Positions 17,373 through 25,152 of a stretch of DNA of 40,951 bases are shown here, in pieces. The stretch comes from an uncultured Paracoccaceae bacterium (GTDB lineage Bacteria > Pseudomonadota > Alphaproteobacteria > Rhodobacterales > Rhodobacteraceae): NCBI GenBank assembly GCA_947501025.1, contig CANMUM010000015.1:1-40951 (forward strand), written 5' to 3'. Positions within the stretch are counted from its first letter, which is position 1. Each line of letters begins with the position of its first letter. The position numbers and the translations under genes were made by a program. Under the pieces are notes generated by a model. It made no database searches and was not told the DNA's origin. It was given only the letters and a program-made list of their open reading frames with translations.

Positions 17373-18350
17373 TCAGGATAATGCTTCTGAAAGTTTTGCC
17401 CATTCCTTTTTCGAGCCAGGAATTCCAAGCCGAATCCAGCTATCACTATAAGAAAAAATGCGTGACCAAATTTGAGATTGAGCAAGTAAATTTTGCACGT
17501 CACTCGCGTTTGGCACCTCATAAAGCCTAAATAATCCAGTGCCACCAACAAGTGACCAATTTTGTTTATCGGCTAAAGCATCCATGATTGTTTTCTCAGC
17601 GGAGAGACGCGCATATGTTTTCTTTTTCCATGCTTTGTCAAGAAGTGCCTGCTTGCCAACCGCACATGCAAGTCCAGAAACGGGCCAAGGACCAAGCTCG
17701 TTTTGAATGGCATTGATAATAGTTTCATTTCCTATCGCAAAGCCAAGCCTTAGCCCGGCAAGTCCATAAAACTTACCGAATGATCGCAATAATAAAATAT
17801 TCGATTGGGCGTGAAGATAGGATGCAATCGAGGACACTTCACTACATTCAATAAAGCTTTCATCGATGATCAAAAATTTAACAGATTTAGCAAGGTCCAG
17901 AATTTCATCTGGCGTCCAAACTTCACCCGTTGGATTATTGGGATTAACCACAATAGTGATATCTGCGCCGTTTGTTTCATTGAAATTTGAAAATGTGTCG
18001 ACCTCCCACCCAAGCCGAGAAAAGTTTTTTGGATATTCATTATAGCTTGGCCAAATATGCGCGACTTTGGATTTAGGGAATAGCCTTGGTAAAATTTGGA
18101 TTACGGATTGCACACCGCTAATTACCGTGACTGGCGCATTCGCATCACATGAATTGAGTGCTGCATCACATAGACTTTGAATTTTCGATCGCCTCGGCAA
18201 TGCGTTTAGTTCAGAAACTAACTTTACATCCGCGGGATAGGGTTGGCGGTTTATCCCTGTGGAAATATCGAGCCAATCATCCATAGCGCCGCCAAATTGG
18301 CTGATCGCCTCTTCCAAATTTCCGCCATGCTCAGTTTGTAAATATTGCAT
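17373..18350 (-). CDS. cobC: L-threonine-O-3-phosphate decarboxylase CobC
   Basis: This PLP enzyme (CobD in Salmonella naming) makes (R)-1-amino-2-propanol O-2-phosphate for the nucleotide loop. The 325-aa protein keeps the typical start HGGNLEEA, VVNPNNPTGE, the aspartate in IIDESFIE and the PLP lysine in LRSFGKFYGLAGLRLGF. The ATG at 18350 lies inside the end of cbiB (20-nt overlap) with no strong ribosome site, so translation is probably coupled; a TTG at 18380 in frame is less likely because HGGNL is normally near the start. Downstream of bluE and cbiB in one leftward unit. Confidence 0.94.
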   Translation of the reverse strand: MQYLQTEHGGNLEEAISQFGGAMDDWLDISTGINRQPYPADVKLVSELNALPRRSKIQSLCDAALNSCDANAPVTVISGVQSVIQILPRLFPKSKVAHIWPSYNEYPKNFSRLGWEVDTFSNFNETNGADITIVVNPNNPTGEVWTPDEILDLAKSVKFLIIDESFIECSEVSSIASYLHAQSNILLLRSFGKFYGLAGLRLGFAIGNETIINAIQNELGPWPVSGLACAVGKQALLDKAWKKKTYARLSAEKTIMDALADKQNWSLVGGTGLFRLYEVPNASDVQNLLAQSQIWSRIFSYSDSWIRLGIPGSKKEWAKLSEALS

Positions 18351-19302
18351 AGCTAAACCAGTAAGCCATAGCGCAGGCAAATAGAAGCCCTATGCATAGC
18401 CGAATGAGACGATCAAAGATGAGCAAGGCGGTTTCAAGAGCCGCATTGTTAGGATCGGGCGCGGTTTCATTTAACCACGCATCATCGGTTCTTTCATCGC
18501 CATATGTCCTAGGGCCAGATAGACGGATATTAAGAATTCGAGCCATCGTCGTTTCCGGCCAGCCTGCGTTTGGGGATCGGTGTTTATTTGCGGTTAATCT
18601 GATGTTTTTTAATATCGAAAAATCTTTTGTACAGATTGCATAAAGAAAAGCTGTTAACCTCGCGGGGATCCAATTGGCGACATCATCAAGGCGCGCAGCC
18701 ACGCGGCCGAAATAGAGATAGCGATCATTCTTATAGCCAATCATGCTATCGAGTGTATTAATCATTTTATAAGCCATGATCCCAGGTAAGCCGAGGAGAA
18801 GCCCCCAAAAAAGTGGAGCGATGATACCATCAGATGTGTTCTCGGCAAGGCTTTCAATTGCCGCGCGTCGAATGCCGTTTTGATCAAGCGTATTTGGATT
18901 CCGGCCAACGATCATGGAAACTGCAATACGCGAATTATCAATATCATTGCTTTCCAACGGTCGCAATATATCAGTGATATGAGTTTTCATGGAGTGGGAT
19001 GCGAGCAAAGGCCACGCCAAAAAGGCCATAACTACACAAACAATGACATTGGAGCTTGCTAAATTGCGTAAAACAACCGAAATAAATATCCCAAGAAGAT
19101 AAGCCATTAGGGTCAAGGCTAGAGCAGCCAACCCACCTTTTATCAAACGCTCATTATCTGACCCGATATTCAGTTGTTTTTCAATAAATGAGATAGATTT
19201 TCCTGACCAAATAACGGGATGGGATATAGATATGTGTAGACCCTTTGGCCAGCCAAATTTATAATCAAGCAAAAGTGCAATGGCAAAAGTAAGAAATGTC
19301 AT
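18331..19302 (-). CDS. cbiB: adenosylcobinamide-phosphate synthase CbiB
   Basis: CbiB (CobD in Pseudomonas naming) joins aminopropanol phosphate to adenosylcobyric acid at the inner membrane. The 323-aa protein is polytopic, with LLLDYKFGWP at the start, HPVIWSGK, IVGRNPNTLD, AIESLAENTSDGIIAPLFW and MINTLDSMIGYKNDRY, a complete set of family motifs. It starts in a 4-nt overlap with the threonine kinase gene and overlaps cobC by 20 nt. Confidence 0.95.
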   Translation of the reverse strand: MTFLTFAIALLLDYKFGWPKGLHISISHPVIWSGKSISFIEKQLNIGSDNERLIKGGLAALALTLMAYLLGIFISVVLRNLASSNVIVCVVMAFLAWPLLASHSMKTHITDILRPLESNDIDNSRIAVSMIVGRNPNTLDQNGIRRAAIESLAENTSDGIIAPLFWGLLLGLPGIMAYKMINTLDSMIGYKNDRYLYFGRVAARLDDVANWIPARLTAFLYAICTKDFSILKNIRLTANKHRSPNAGWPETTMARILNIRLSGPRTYGDERTDDAWLNETAPDPNNAALETALLIFDRLIRLCIGLLFACAMAYWFSYAIFTN

Positions 19303-20069
19303 ATTCCGCCTCCGACCCTAAATTTTACAGGTTCTACAAATCCGCGCAATGATAAATTATTCTCTAATTTATTGGGCGTTTCATCTGGCCTAAAGATCAG
19401 ACCACGAAGGGAGCCCGTATGGGCGATGACAACACCTAGCGCATTAAATTCATTTGCGAGATCAAAAATAAGATCATTTTTTGAGCCACGCAAATGAAGT
19501 GTGCGTTTCGCAGATTCGGTTGATATTTCTGCAAATTCTTCAATTTTGGTTGCAGATTTCCATTGTTCTACCAAATCTCCAATGAGCGCAAAGTTCATAT
19601 CTTCTGGGCTGGTAAATTCTGGTTGTCCATAAAAACCGCCGCAAATCTCCATTAGCGGAAGGGGTGGTGTGTCACTCGCAATTTTTGCAATGCGAGAGCA
19701 CCACAACACATGCTCAAAATTTGGAAAAAAAAGCGGATCAATTGCCTTTTCACACATGAGGAGCTTATCAAGAGTTTCATCTTGGCTAAGGGCGCCAAAG
19801 GTATGCTTAATAATTGCCATGCGAAGTGCTGTCGAATACCCAGAACCACCACCTGCAACCATATTGGTATTGACCTCTAAGCTATGAATTCGCCGCTCAC
19901 CAATATCACCAAAAATTTGATTAAGATCGGTCACATGATTTGTTTCACCAGTCATGCCCTTTTGAAGTGTGACGTAATATTTATTGCAGGGGAGTGAAAT
20001 CAAACCAAGCGTACCATCGTTTAGAATACCTTGTATAAATTCGCCAAAATGTCCATTAATCCTGATCAT
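19299..20069 (-). CDS. bluE: L-threonine kinase, PduX/BluE type (GHMP family)
   Basis: This 256-aa GHMP-fold kinase resembles PduX and Rhodobacter BluE, which phosphorylate L-threonine to feed the CobC-type decarboxylase. Supporting features are HFGEFIQG at the start, the ATP loop AGGGSGYSTALRMA near residue 75 and a late IAHTGSLRGLIF. The immediate neighbours (phosphatase, CbiB, CobC) fit the lower-ligand aminopropanol branch exactly. It overlaps both flanking genes by 4 nt. The substrate is inferred from family and context. Confidence 0.88.
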   Translation of the reverse strand: MIRINGHFGEFIQGILNDGTLGLISLPCNKYYVTLQKGMTGETNHVTDLNQIFGDIGERRIHSLEVNTNMVAGGGSGYSTALRMAIIKHTFGALSQDETLDKLLMCEKAIDPLFFPNFEHVLWCSRIAKIASDTPPLPLMEICGGFYGQPEFTSPEDMNFALIGDLVEQWKSATKIEEFAEISTESAKRTLHLRGSKNDLIFDLANEFNALGVVIAHTGSLRGLIFRPDETPNKLENNLSLRGFVEPVKFRVGGGI

Positions 20070-20653
20070 TGGCGGGGAACTTTCATATTAACGCCTTCAA
20101 TTGACCATGAATTGTTCTTTGGAAATTCTGTAATGACTGTTTGTGATAGATGATCAATTGTAAAAGCTAGGCCTTTAGCGGGTTCTTCAAGCGCAATGCC
20201 AATCGCAGCACGAATGACACCAGCATGTGCAAAAACAATATTGGTGCCCATCGGTAATTTTTGAATGCCACATATCACACGCTCAGTTACATCTAGATGG
20301 CTTTCGCCATTTGTGTAACTGTGTTGAGCGATTTCTTGAAGCGATCTTGCGCCTATATCAGGGAGTTCGGAAAGACGCGTCCCCTCCATATCTCCAAAGT
20401 CAATTTCCCAAAAATCTGAAATTTGCACAGGATCACAATTTGCAAGAACTGCGGCCGCTGTGCCTAAACACCTCTTTGCTGGAGATGAAAAATATTTTGC
20501 GCCTTCATGTGAACCCAGGTCTGATTGCAATCGACGGCACTGATTTGAATTGATTGGCAAAATATCAACATCAATGCGGCCACACAAAACACCTTTCACA
20601 GCAATTGGCGCATGCCTCACCCAAATAATTTTCCGATTAGAGGATGCATTCAT
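20066..20653 (-). CDS. histidine phosphatase, probable alpha-ribazole phosphatase
   Basis: A 195-aa histidine phosphatase superfamily protein. It carries the catalytic motif IIWVRHAPIAVKG, the CGRIDV segment common in alpha-ribazole-5-phosphate phosphatases (CobC of Salmonella; BluF of Rhodobacter), an SSPAKRC arginine site, the EIDFGDMEG acid motif and a second histidine in VFAHAGVIRAA. In this operon it most likely dephosphorylates alpha-ribazole phosphate or cobalamin 5'-phosphate. The ATG at 20653 has AGAAAG upstream; a TTG at 20674 would add 7 residues. It is divergent from cobU across about 50 nt. Confidence 0.85.
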   Translation of the reverse strand: MNASSNRKIIWVRHAPIAVKGVLCGRIDVDILPINSNQCRRLQSDLGSHEGAKYFSSPAKRCLGTAAAVLANCDPVQISDFWEIDFGDMEGTRLSELPDIGARSLQEIAQHSYTNGESHLDVTERVICGIQKLPMGTNIVFAHAGVIRAAIGIALEEPAKGLAFTIDHLSQTVITEFPKNNSWSIEGVNMKVPRQ

Positions 20654-20705
20654 AGTAGAACTTTTCTTTCTCAATCAATCACGTTACACATAGCTAAATT
20701 CTAAA

Positions 20706-21236
20706 ATGGTGACAATGATCGTTTCTTCTCCTCAACATATTCTTGTAACTGGCGGCGCACGCTCTGGTAAAAGTCAATATGCAGAAAGTATAGCCCTTAA
20801 TTTGAGTAATCGGCCAGTTTACATAGCAACTTGTGAAATATTTGATGATGAAATGTTGCGCCGTGTTTCGGCTCATAAAGATCGGCGAGGAGAGGCGTGG
20901 GATGAGATCCATGCGCCACTCGACATGGTACAAGCGTTGAAGGACTCCGATAATGGTCAAACTCGCTTGGTGGATTGCGTAACATATTGGGTGAATAATG
21001 TACTCTACCATAAACAGCATTGGGAAAAAGAAGTTGATGAACTCATTTCAGTTTTGAAAAGACAGAAGTCGCCAGTTGTATTTGTAACAAATGAAATTGG
21101 TATGGGCGTTATCCCTGAAACCAAATTGGGTCGAGAATTTCGGGATGTTGCTGGAAGCGTAAATCAAACTATTGCCAATGAGGTATCGCAAATGTATCTT
21201 GTTGTAAGTGGCCAAGTAATGAAAGTTAAACCATGA
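20706..21236 (+). CDS. cobU: adenosylcobinamide kinase / guanylyltransferase CobU (CobP)
   Basis: The bifunctional enzyme phosphorylates adenosylcobinamide and transfers GMP to it. The 176-aa protein shows the P-loop VTGGARSGKSQYAE, YIATCEIFDDEM, HKDRRGEAWDEIHAP with the guanylylated histidine region, LVDCVTYWVNN and VTNEIGMGVIPE, then FRDVAGSVNQ. It begins a rightward group cobU-cobT-cobS; the stop codon overlaps the cobT start (ATGA). Confidence 0.95.
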   Translation: MVTMIVSSPQHILVTGGARSGKSQYAESIALNLSNRPVYIATCEIFDDEMLRRVSAHKDRRGEAWDEIHAPLDMVQALKDSDNGQTRLVDCVTYWVNNVLYHKQHWEKEVDELISVLKRQKSPVVFVTNEIGMGVIPETKLGREFRDVAGSVNQTIANEVSQMYLVVSGQVMKVKP

Positions 21237-22249
21237 GTATTCCTAAAAACTTTTCATCAATCGCAGAAATAGAAACAGCGCTATTCACATTGCCAGATTT
21301 TCAGGCTGAATATTCTGGGCAGGCAACTGATCGTCAAAACCAGCTTACCAAGCCTCAGGGCTCACTCGGTAAGCTTGAGGATTTAGCCATATTTCTGGCA
21401 GGCTGGCAGGGTGTGGAAAAGCCAGCACTCAACAATGCTCAAGCCTTGGTATTTGCAGGTAATCACGGCATATGTTCAAAAGGTGTTAGCCCCTTTCCTC
21501 AAGAAGTCACGGCAATAATGGTGGAGAATTTCAAGAATAAGGGAGCAGCTATAAATCAACTCTGCGCTGAAAATAATGCCGATTTGAAAGTTATAGCACT
21601 TGATTTGGACAAGCCAACTGGAGATATTTCGACCGGCTCCGCAATGAGCGAAGATGATTTACTTCGCGCCTTTAATGCAGGTTATGAAGCACTTGATCTG
21701 TCTGCTGATATTGCACTTATGGGTGAAATGGGCATCGGAAATTCCACTATTTCTGCCGCCCTTTGCGCTGGCGTGTTTGGTGAAGATGGTGCAAATTGGG
21801 TAGGCGCTGGAGCGGGTTCTGACGCAGCTGGAATCTCATTAAAAGCATCTCTTGTTGATCAGGCGATTACGATAAATAAAGAGCTTTTAGACACACCATT
21901 CGGTATTTTGCGAGCGCTTGGTGGTCGTGAACAAGCCGCCATTTGTGGAGCTGTTATTGCCGCGCGTCTTAATTCTATACCAGTTCTTCTAGATGGTTTC
22001 ATTGCGACGAGTGCAGTTGCCCCGCTTTCTAAATTCGATGGCCTTTTAGATCATTGCCTTGTTGCACATAAATCTGTCGAGCCTGGACATATCAAGCTAC
22101 TTGATAAGCTTGGTAAAGAGGCGATATTTGATCTAAATATGCGGTTGGGTGAGGGTTCGGGTGCGGCAGTGGCGCTCGGCATTTTACGTTCGGCTATTGT
22201 ATGCCATAATGGAATGGCAACCTTCGCAGAGGCCGGAATTAGTGTATAA
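21233..22249 (+). CDS. cobT: nicotinate-nucleotide:DMB phosphoribosyltransferase CobT
   Basis: CobT (CobU in Pseudomonas naming) makes alpha-ribazole phosphate from nicotinate mononucleotide and dimethylbenzimidazole. The 338-aa protein has TKPQGSLGKLE near the start, VFAGNHGI, LMGEMGIGNSTISAAL, and the catalytic glutamate Glu307 in NMRLGEGSGAA. It should not be confused with the chelatase subunit also called CobT. Translation is coupled to cobU by a 4-nt overlap and cobS follows after 3 nt. BluB, which makes DMB, is not in the window. Confidence 0.96.
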   Translation: MSIPKNFSSIAEIETALFTLPDFQAEYSGQATDRQNQLTKPQGSLGKLEDLAIFLAGWQGVEKPALNNAQALVFAGNHGICSKGVSPFPQEVTAIMVENFKNKGAAINQLCAENNADLKVIALDLDKPTGDISTGSAMSEDDLLRAFNAGYEALDLSADIALMGEMGIGNSTISAALCAGVFGEDGANWVGAGAGSDAAGISLKASLVDQAITINKELLDTPFGILRALGGREQAAICGAVIAARLNSIPVLLDGFIATSAVAPLSKFDGLLDHCLVAHKSVEPGHIKLLDKLGKEAIFDLNMRLGEGSGAAVALGILRSAIVCHNGMATFAEAGISV

Positions 22250-22252
22250 TTC

Positions 22253-23047
22253 ATGAATATACGATCCATATTGCAAGAGCGTTTTCGTGAACTCCATTTA
22301 GCATTTGTTTTTTTTACACGCATTCCCTTACCGAACTTAGGAAAAAAGCCAGCAGAACTTCGTTCCACTCTTTGGGCTTGGCCAATCGTTGGCTTGCTTA
22401 TTGGATTTTTATCGGGTTTGGTATTCGTTGTAGTAAGCTCTTTTTTCAGCATTAGTATTGCAGCGGTTATTACAATCCTAACAACTATATTTCTAACGGG
22501 GGCTTTCCATGAAGATGGGCTTGCCGATTGCGCGGATAGCTTTGGGGCATTTGAACCACAACGCCGCTTAGAAATAATGAAAGACAGTAGTATCGGAACT
22601 TATGGCGTTCTTGCTCTTATTGCTGCTTTTTCATTGCGTGTTTTTGCTCTCATCGAAATCGGTAGGCAAATCGGTGGCATTGAAATTATCGTAGTACTTA
22701 TGATGGCCTATAGCGCATCACGTGTAGCAATGATTGGAGTACTGATTGGTTTCAAACCTGTCGTTGGCCATGGTTTGCGTGAGCAAGTAAGAAATATTTC
22801 TCGGCGCCAATTTTCGGCCTCATATCTTATTGCTCTGCTGATATTCACCTCATTGGCCCTATATTTAGGTTTTGCTATTTTAACTGGGGCAATGTTTATA
22901 ATTGTAAGCTTAGTGATGCCAATCCTATTGGCTGTTATTATGCAAAAACGTATTGGCGGTTTTAATGGTGATGTGCTTGGAGGTGTTTGTATTCTATCAG
23001 AAGTTATAGGGCTAATGCTATTAAGCTCTATAATCATTAATTTATAA
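22253..23047 (+). CDS. cobS: adenosylcobinamide-GDP ribazoletransferase CobS (CobV)
   Basis: The inner-membrane enzyme joins adenosylcobinamide-GDP and alpha-ribazole (phosphate) in the last steps. The 264-aa protein is polytopic with the family signature LTGAFHEDGLADCADSFG (about residues 82-99), an early FFTRIPLP, and the late GGFNGDVLGG motif. It ends the rightward lower-ligand group. After it the sequence becomes strongly AT-rich and gene content changes. Confidence 0.95.
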   Translation: MNIRSILQERFRELHLAFVFFTRIPLPNLGKKPAELRSTLWAWPIVGLLIGFLSGLVFVVVSSFFSISIAAVITILTTIFLTGAFHEDGLADCADSFGAFEPQRRLEIMKDSSIGTYGVLALIAAFSLRVFALIEIGRQIGGIEIIVVLMMAYSASRVAMIGVLIGFKPVVGHGLREQVRNISRRQFSASYLIALLIFTSLALYLGFAILTGAMFIIVSLVMPILLAVIMQKRIGGFNGDVLGGVCILSEVIGLMLLSSIIINL

Positions 23048-23156
23048 GTTATTTTTAAAGTTCGCATTTAATTAATATTGTACATAGGTGCATATATTGG
23101 TTAACAACATGTAAATAATATGTTAGTATGTTAATAATATATTGAAAGGGTTATAT
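23048..23156. other. AT-rich junction between cobS and Hint gene
   Basis: About 109 nt of very AT-rich DNA with repeated TTAATAATAT-like words and two ATGTTA steps. No terminator with a GC stem and no convincing promoter could be fixed. AAAGGG before 23157 is the ribosome site of the next gene. This is the left edge of the accessory island. Confidence 0.4.
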
Positions 23157-24308
23157 ATGACAACCGCATTTATTTCGGAAATTGACTATTTTGGCGCAGG
23201 TGTTACATCTGGAGAGTATGTAGAGATTACTATCCTCAAAACAGAGGATTTGAGTGATTATACGGTTTCATTCTATAATGGACTCGGTTTGGCATATGGA
23301 GCGCCTTCTTCAGATTATTTTACAGATAGCCCTGCTGAAATAACATTGGCTGAAGTATCGGCGCTGACGGGAACGCCTGGTTCTGTGGCCGCAACCACAA
23401 CGGGATCTGTCGATCTTCAAATCGTGGAGCATCCCGAATATTCAGATTATTGGGTCATACAAATACCTGCGTCTGTTACTGTTCCATTCGTTGCTACTCA
23501 CGCTCAGGCCGTCGCTTTAACCAATACAGCTACTGATACAACCATTGATGCCTATAGTATTGGTACGACTTTTTCTAGTGGTACAGATGATTTGCCAGAT
23601 GAAGGTGTGGCCGCTGGGGAATCATTAACATCGGTTGGCACCTTTGACACCAATCTTGACTCTATTCAGATCGATAGCGATGGCAATATTACCAATGATG
23701 AGGAAGAAACTATCGGTGATAGTGAAATTATTATCTGCTTCACATCTGGAACGTTGATTGCAACTGAAAATGGCCATGTGGCTATAGATGATCTTGTTGT
23801 TGGGGATATGGTCGAGACAATGGATCACGGGCTGCAGCCTATCCGTTGGATTGGCTCGACAAAGCGCAAGGCCGTAGGTAAGTTAGCACCCGTTTTGATC
23901 CGCAAAGGTGCGCTTGGCAATGAGCGGGATTTACGGGTTTCGCAACAACATAGAATGCTCTTAAAAGGTTATCAGGCAGAAGTTTTATTTGGTGAAGATG
24001 CGCAGCTGCTATCTGCTAAGTCATTGGTTAATGGGTCTTCCGTCGCCATAGATGAAGGTGGTGAGGTTGAATATTTCCATATGATGTTTGATCAACATGA
24101 GATTGTATTTGCAGAAGGAGCGGCTTCAGAAAGCTTCCATCCTGGCGTTGAATCTTTTGCCGCTCTGGATCAAGCCGCGCGCAATGAGATTTTTGAAATT
24201 TTCCCACAACTTAAATCATATGATTTTACCGATTACGGGCCGCTTGCGTATCCCAATGCGCGCCATAACGAAGCCATAGTACTTGGAAAATATATGGTGG
24301 CGGTTTAG
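23157..24308 (+). CDS. Hint-domain (Hint_2-type) autoprocessing protein
   Basis: A 383-aa protein with two parts. Residues 1 to about 195 are Thr/Ser/Asp-rich without cysteine; the start FISEIDYFGAG...EYVEI resembles the first strands of lamin-tail-like beta domains. The rest is a Hint module beginning ICFTSGTLIATENGHVAIDDL, with the conserved VGDMVETMDHG, RDLRVSQQHRML and a late DQHEIVFAEG, as in the Hint_2 proteins common in Rhodobacterales. The first Cys can make the thioester that drives self-cleavage. No signal peptide or GG leader is seen. The ATG at 23157 has AAAGGG upstream. It lies next to a peptide precursor and exporter; whether it is part of that system is an inference. Confidence 0.82.
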   Translation: MTTAFISEIDYFGAGVTSGEYVEITILKTEDLSDYTVSFYNGLGLAYGAPSSDYFTDSPAEITLAEVSALTGTPGSVAATTTGSVDLQIVEHPEYSDYWVIQIPASVTVPFVATHAQAVALTNTATDTTIDAYSIGTTFSSGTDDLPDEGVAAGESLTSVGTFDTNLDSIQIDSDGNITNDEEETIGDSEIIICFTSGTLIATENGHVAIDDLVVGDMVETMDHGLQPIRWIGSTKRKAVGKLAPVLIRKGALGNERDLRVSQQHRMLLKGYQAEVLFGEDAQLLSAKSLVNGSSVAIDEGGEVEYFHMMFDQHEIVFAEGAASESFHPGVESFAALDQAARNEIFEIFPQLKSYDFTDYGPLAYPNARHNEAIVLGKYMVAV

Positions 24309-24436
24309 CTCACGATTTTTACGCCAGCAAAAAATGAATAGAAAGGTGAGATGGGGGTATATGGAAAGTGTCTTTTTACCCATCAAGAACTACCAACTTT
24401 TACCATTCAAGAGCTTTATTGTCTGGCTAAGATTGT

Positions 24437-24459
24437 AAAAACAACTAATGGTTGTTTTT
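24437..24459 (+). terminator. AT-rich hairpin before the peptide gene
   Basis: AAAAACAAC and GTTGTTTTT form 9 perfect pairs with a 5-nt loop, ending in a T-run on the plus strand. It may end transcription of the Hint gene ahead of the precursor gene, but the stem is AT-rich and could equally work in either direction. Confidence 0.45.
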
Positions 24460-24529
24460 TAATCATTTGTTAACCTTTCTGGATTTATACTTCACTTGTG
24501 AAACACTAGATAAATAATGGAGTAGAAAA

Positions 24530-24847
24530 ATGAATGCTATGACTATGACATGGGGTGAGCTCAGTTCGACAAGCGCGCTGACGGCTTTAACAAGACGCGA
24601 GATGAATCTCGTTTCGGGCGGTTGGGATTGGGGCGAGTTTGCTCAATCTATATTTATCGGTGCCGTTGCTGGTGCTGTTGGTGGCGGTGTTGCGGGACTC
24701 GTAACAGGTGCAATTGGAGGCCTTGCTGCTGGAGGCGCGGGCGCTATTCCGGGCGCGCTTATGGGCGGTTTGACCGGATTCATCGGTGGCGCTATAAGCG
24801 GAGGTATCGGTGGCGGCATTACTTACGCTTTAGGTGAGCTGCTTTAA
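24530..24847 (+). CDS. double-glycine-leader Gly/Ala-rich peptide precursor
   Basis: A 105-aa precursor with a 31-residue leader ending LTRREMNLVSGG. It fits the C39 consensus: Leu at -12, Glu at -8, Met at -7, Val at -4 and Gly-Gly at -2/-1. The predicted 74-residue product starts WDWGEFAQ and is about one third glycine, with many GxxxG steps, 13 alanines, no cysteine and no Lys or Arg (net acidic). It resembles hydrophobic class II microcins of the colicin V type, able to form paired membrane helices. GGAG lies 8-10 nt before ATG. The C39 exporter three genes downstream is the obvious secretion route. Antibacterial activity is inferred, not shown; a signalling peptide is possible. Confidence 0.82.
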   Translation: MNAMTMTWGELSSTSALTALTRREMNLVSGGWDWGEFAQSIFIGAVAGAVGGGVAGLVTGAIGGLAAGGAGAIPGALMGGLTGFIGGAISGGIGGGITYALGELL

Positions 24848-24864
24848 TGTAATTTAGCATTTGA

Positions 24865-24885
24865 GTCCCATGGACGCCATGGGGC
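24865..24885 (+). terminator. hairpin between peptide gene and 56-aa gene
   Basis: A 9-bp stem (CCCATGG / CCATGGG core plus a T-G and a G-C pair) with a 3-nt ACG loop lies 18 nt after the precursor stop, followed by ATATTTT. It may be a partial terminator that lets the precursor be made in excess over downstream genes. Confidence 0.5.
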
Positions 24886-24920
24886 ATATTTTGCCTTTCA
24901 GTAAAGGTTAGGATTCTATA

Positions 24921-25091
24921 ATGAATAGTAAAATCATTTTAGCGGCTGTTTTCTCTTTAATATTTTTCGTTATATTTAGTTTGATCAATGTTGATATGGG
25001 ATTAATTACACAGATATTTGTTGCAGCATTAGCAGGTGCCATTTGGTATTTTATAAGTGCTAAATTTGGTAATTCTCTTCATAAGAAATAA
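24921..25091 (+). CDS. 56-aa two-helix membrane protein, candidate immunity protein
   Basis: A small frame of 56 codons reading MNSKIILAAVFSLIFFVI at the start and ending NSLHKK. It has two hydrophobic stretches (about residues 4-22 and 27-48) with a short loop containing NVDMG, so it should be a helical hairpin in the inner membrane with a positively charged C terminus. AGGA stands 7 nt before ATG. Small two-helix proteins encoded directly after a microcin precursor are often its immunity proteins, which is the reason for this guess. No family is recognised by eye; it could be an export accessory instead. Confidence 0.65.
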   Translation: MNSKIILAAVFSLIFFVIFSLINVDMGLITQIFVAALAGAIWYFISAKFGNSLHKK

Positions 25092-25131
25092 CGTTTTGAA
25101 TTCAAATTCTATCTTCGGTTAGACGTTTAAA

Positions 25132-25145
25132 TTTTTTTGGGGGGG
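25132..25145 (+). repeat. T7G7 homopolymer tract at a ribosome-binding site
   Basis: Seven T followed by seven G stand directly before the TTG start of the flavoprotein gene, the G-run serving as its ribosome site. Such tracts are prone to slipped-strand changes that alter spacing. Confidence 0.6.
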
Positions 25146-25152
25146 ATGAAAT

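Noticed and set aside
24351-24473. 40-codon frame (starting MGVYGKCLF) between Hint and precursor genes
   Set aside because: It runs through the AT-rich hairpin, has no leader or helix pattern and only modest ribosome-site support; a 34-codon frame at 24334 overlaps it as well.
24622-24837. 71-codon Cys/Trp/Arg-rich frame overlapping the peptide precursor
   Set aside because: It arises from reading the Gly-rich codons out of frame; no separate ribosome site, and the other frame has the leader motif.
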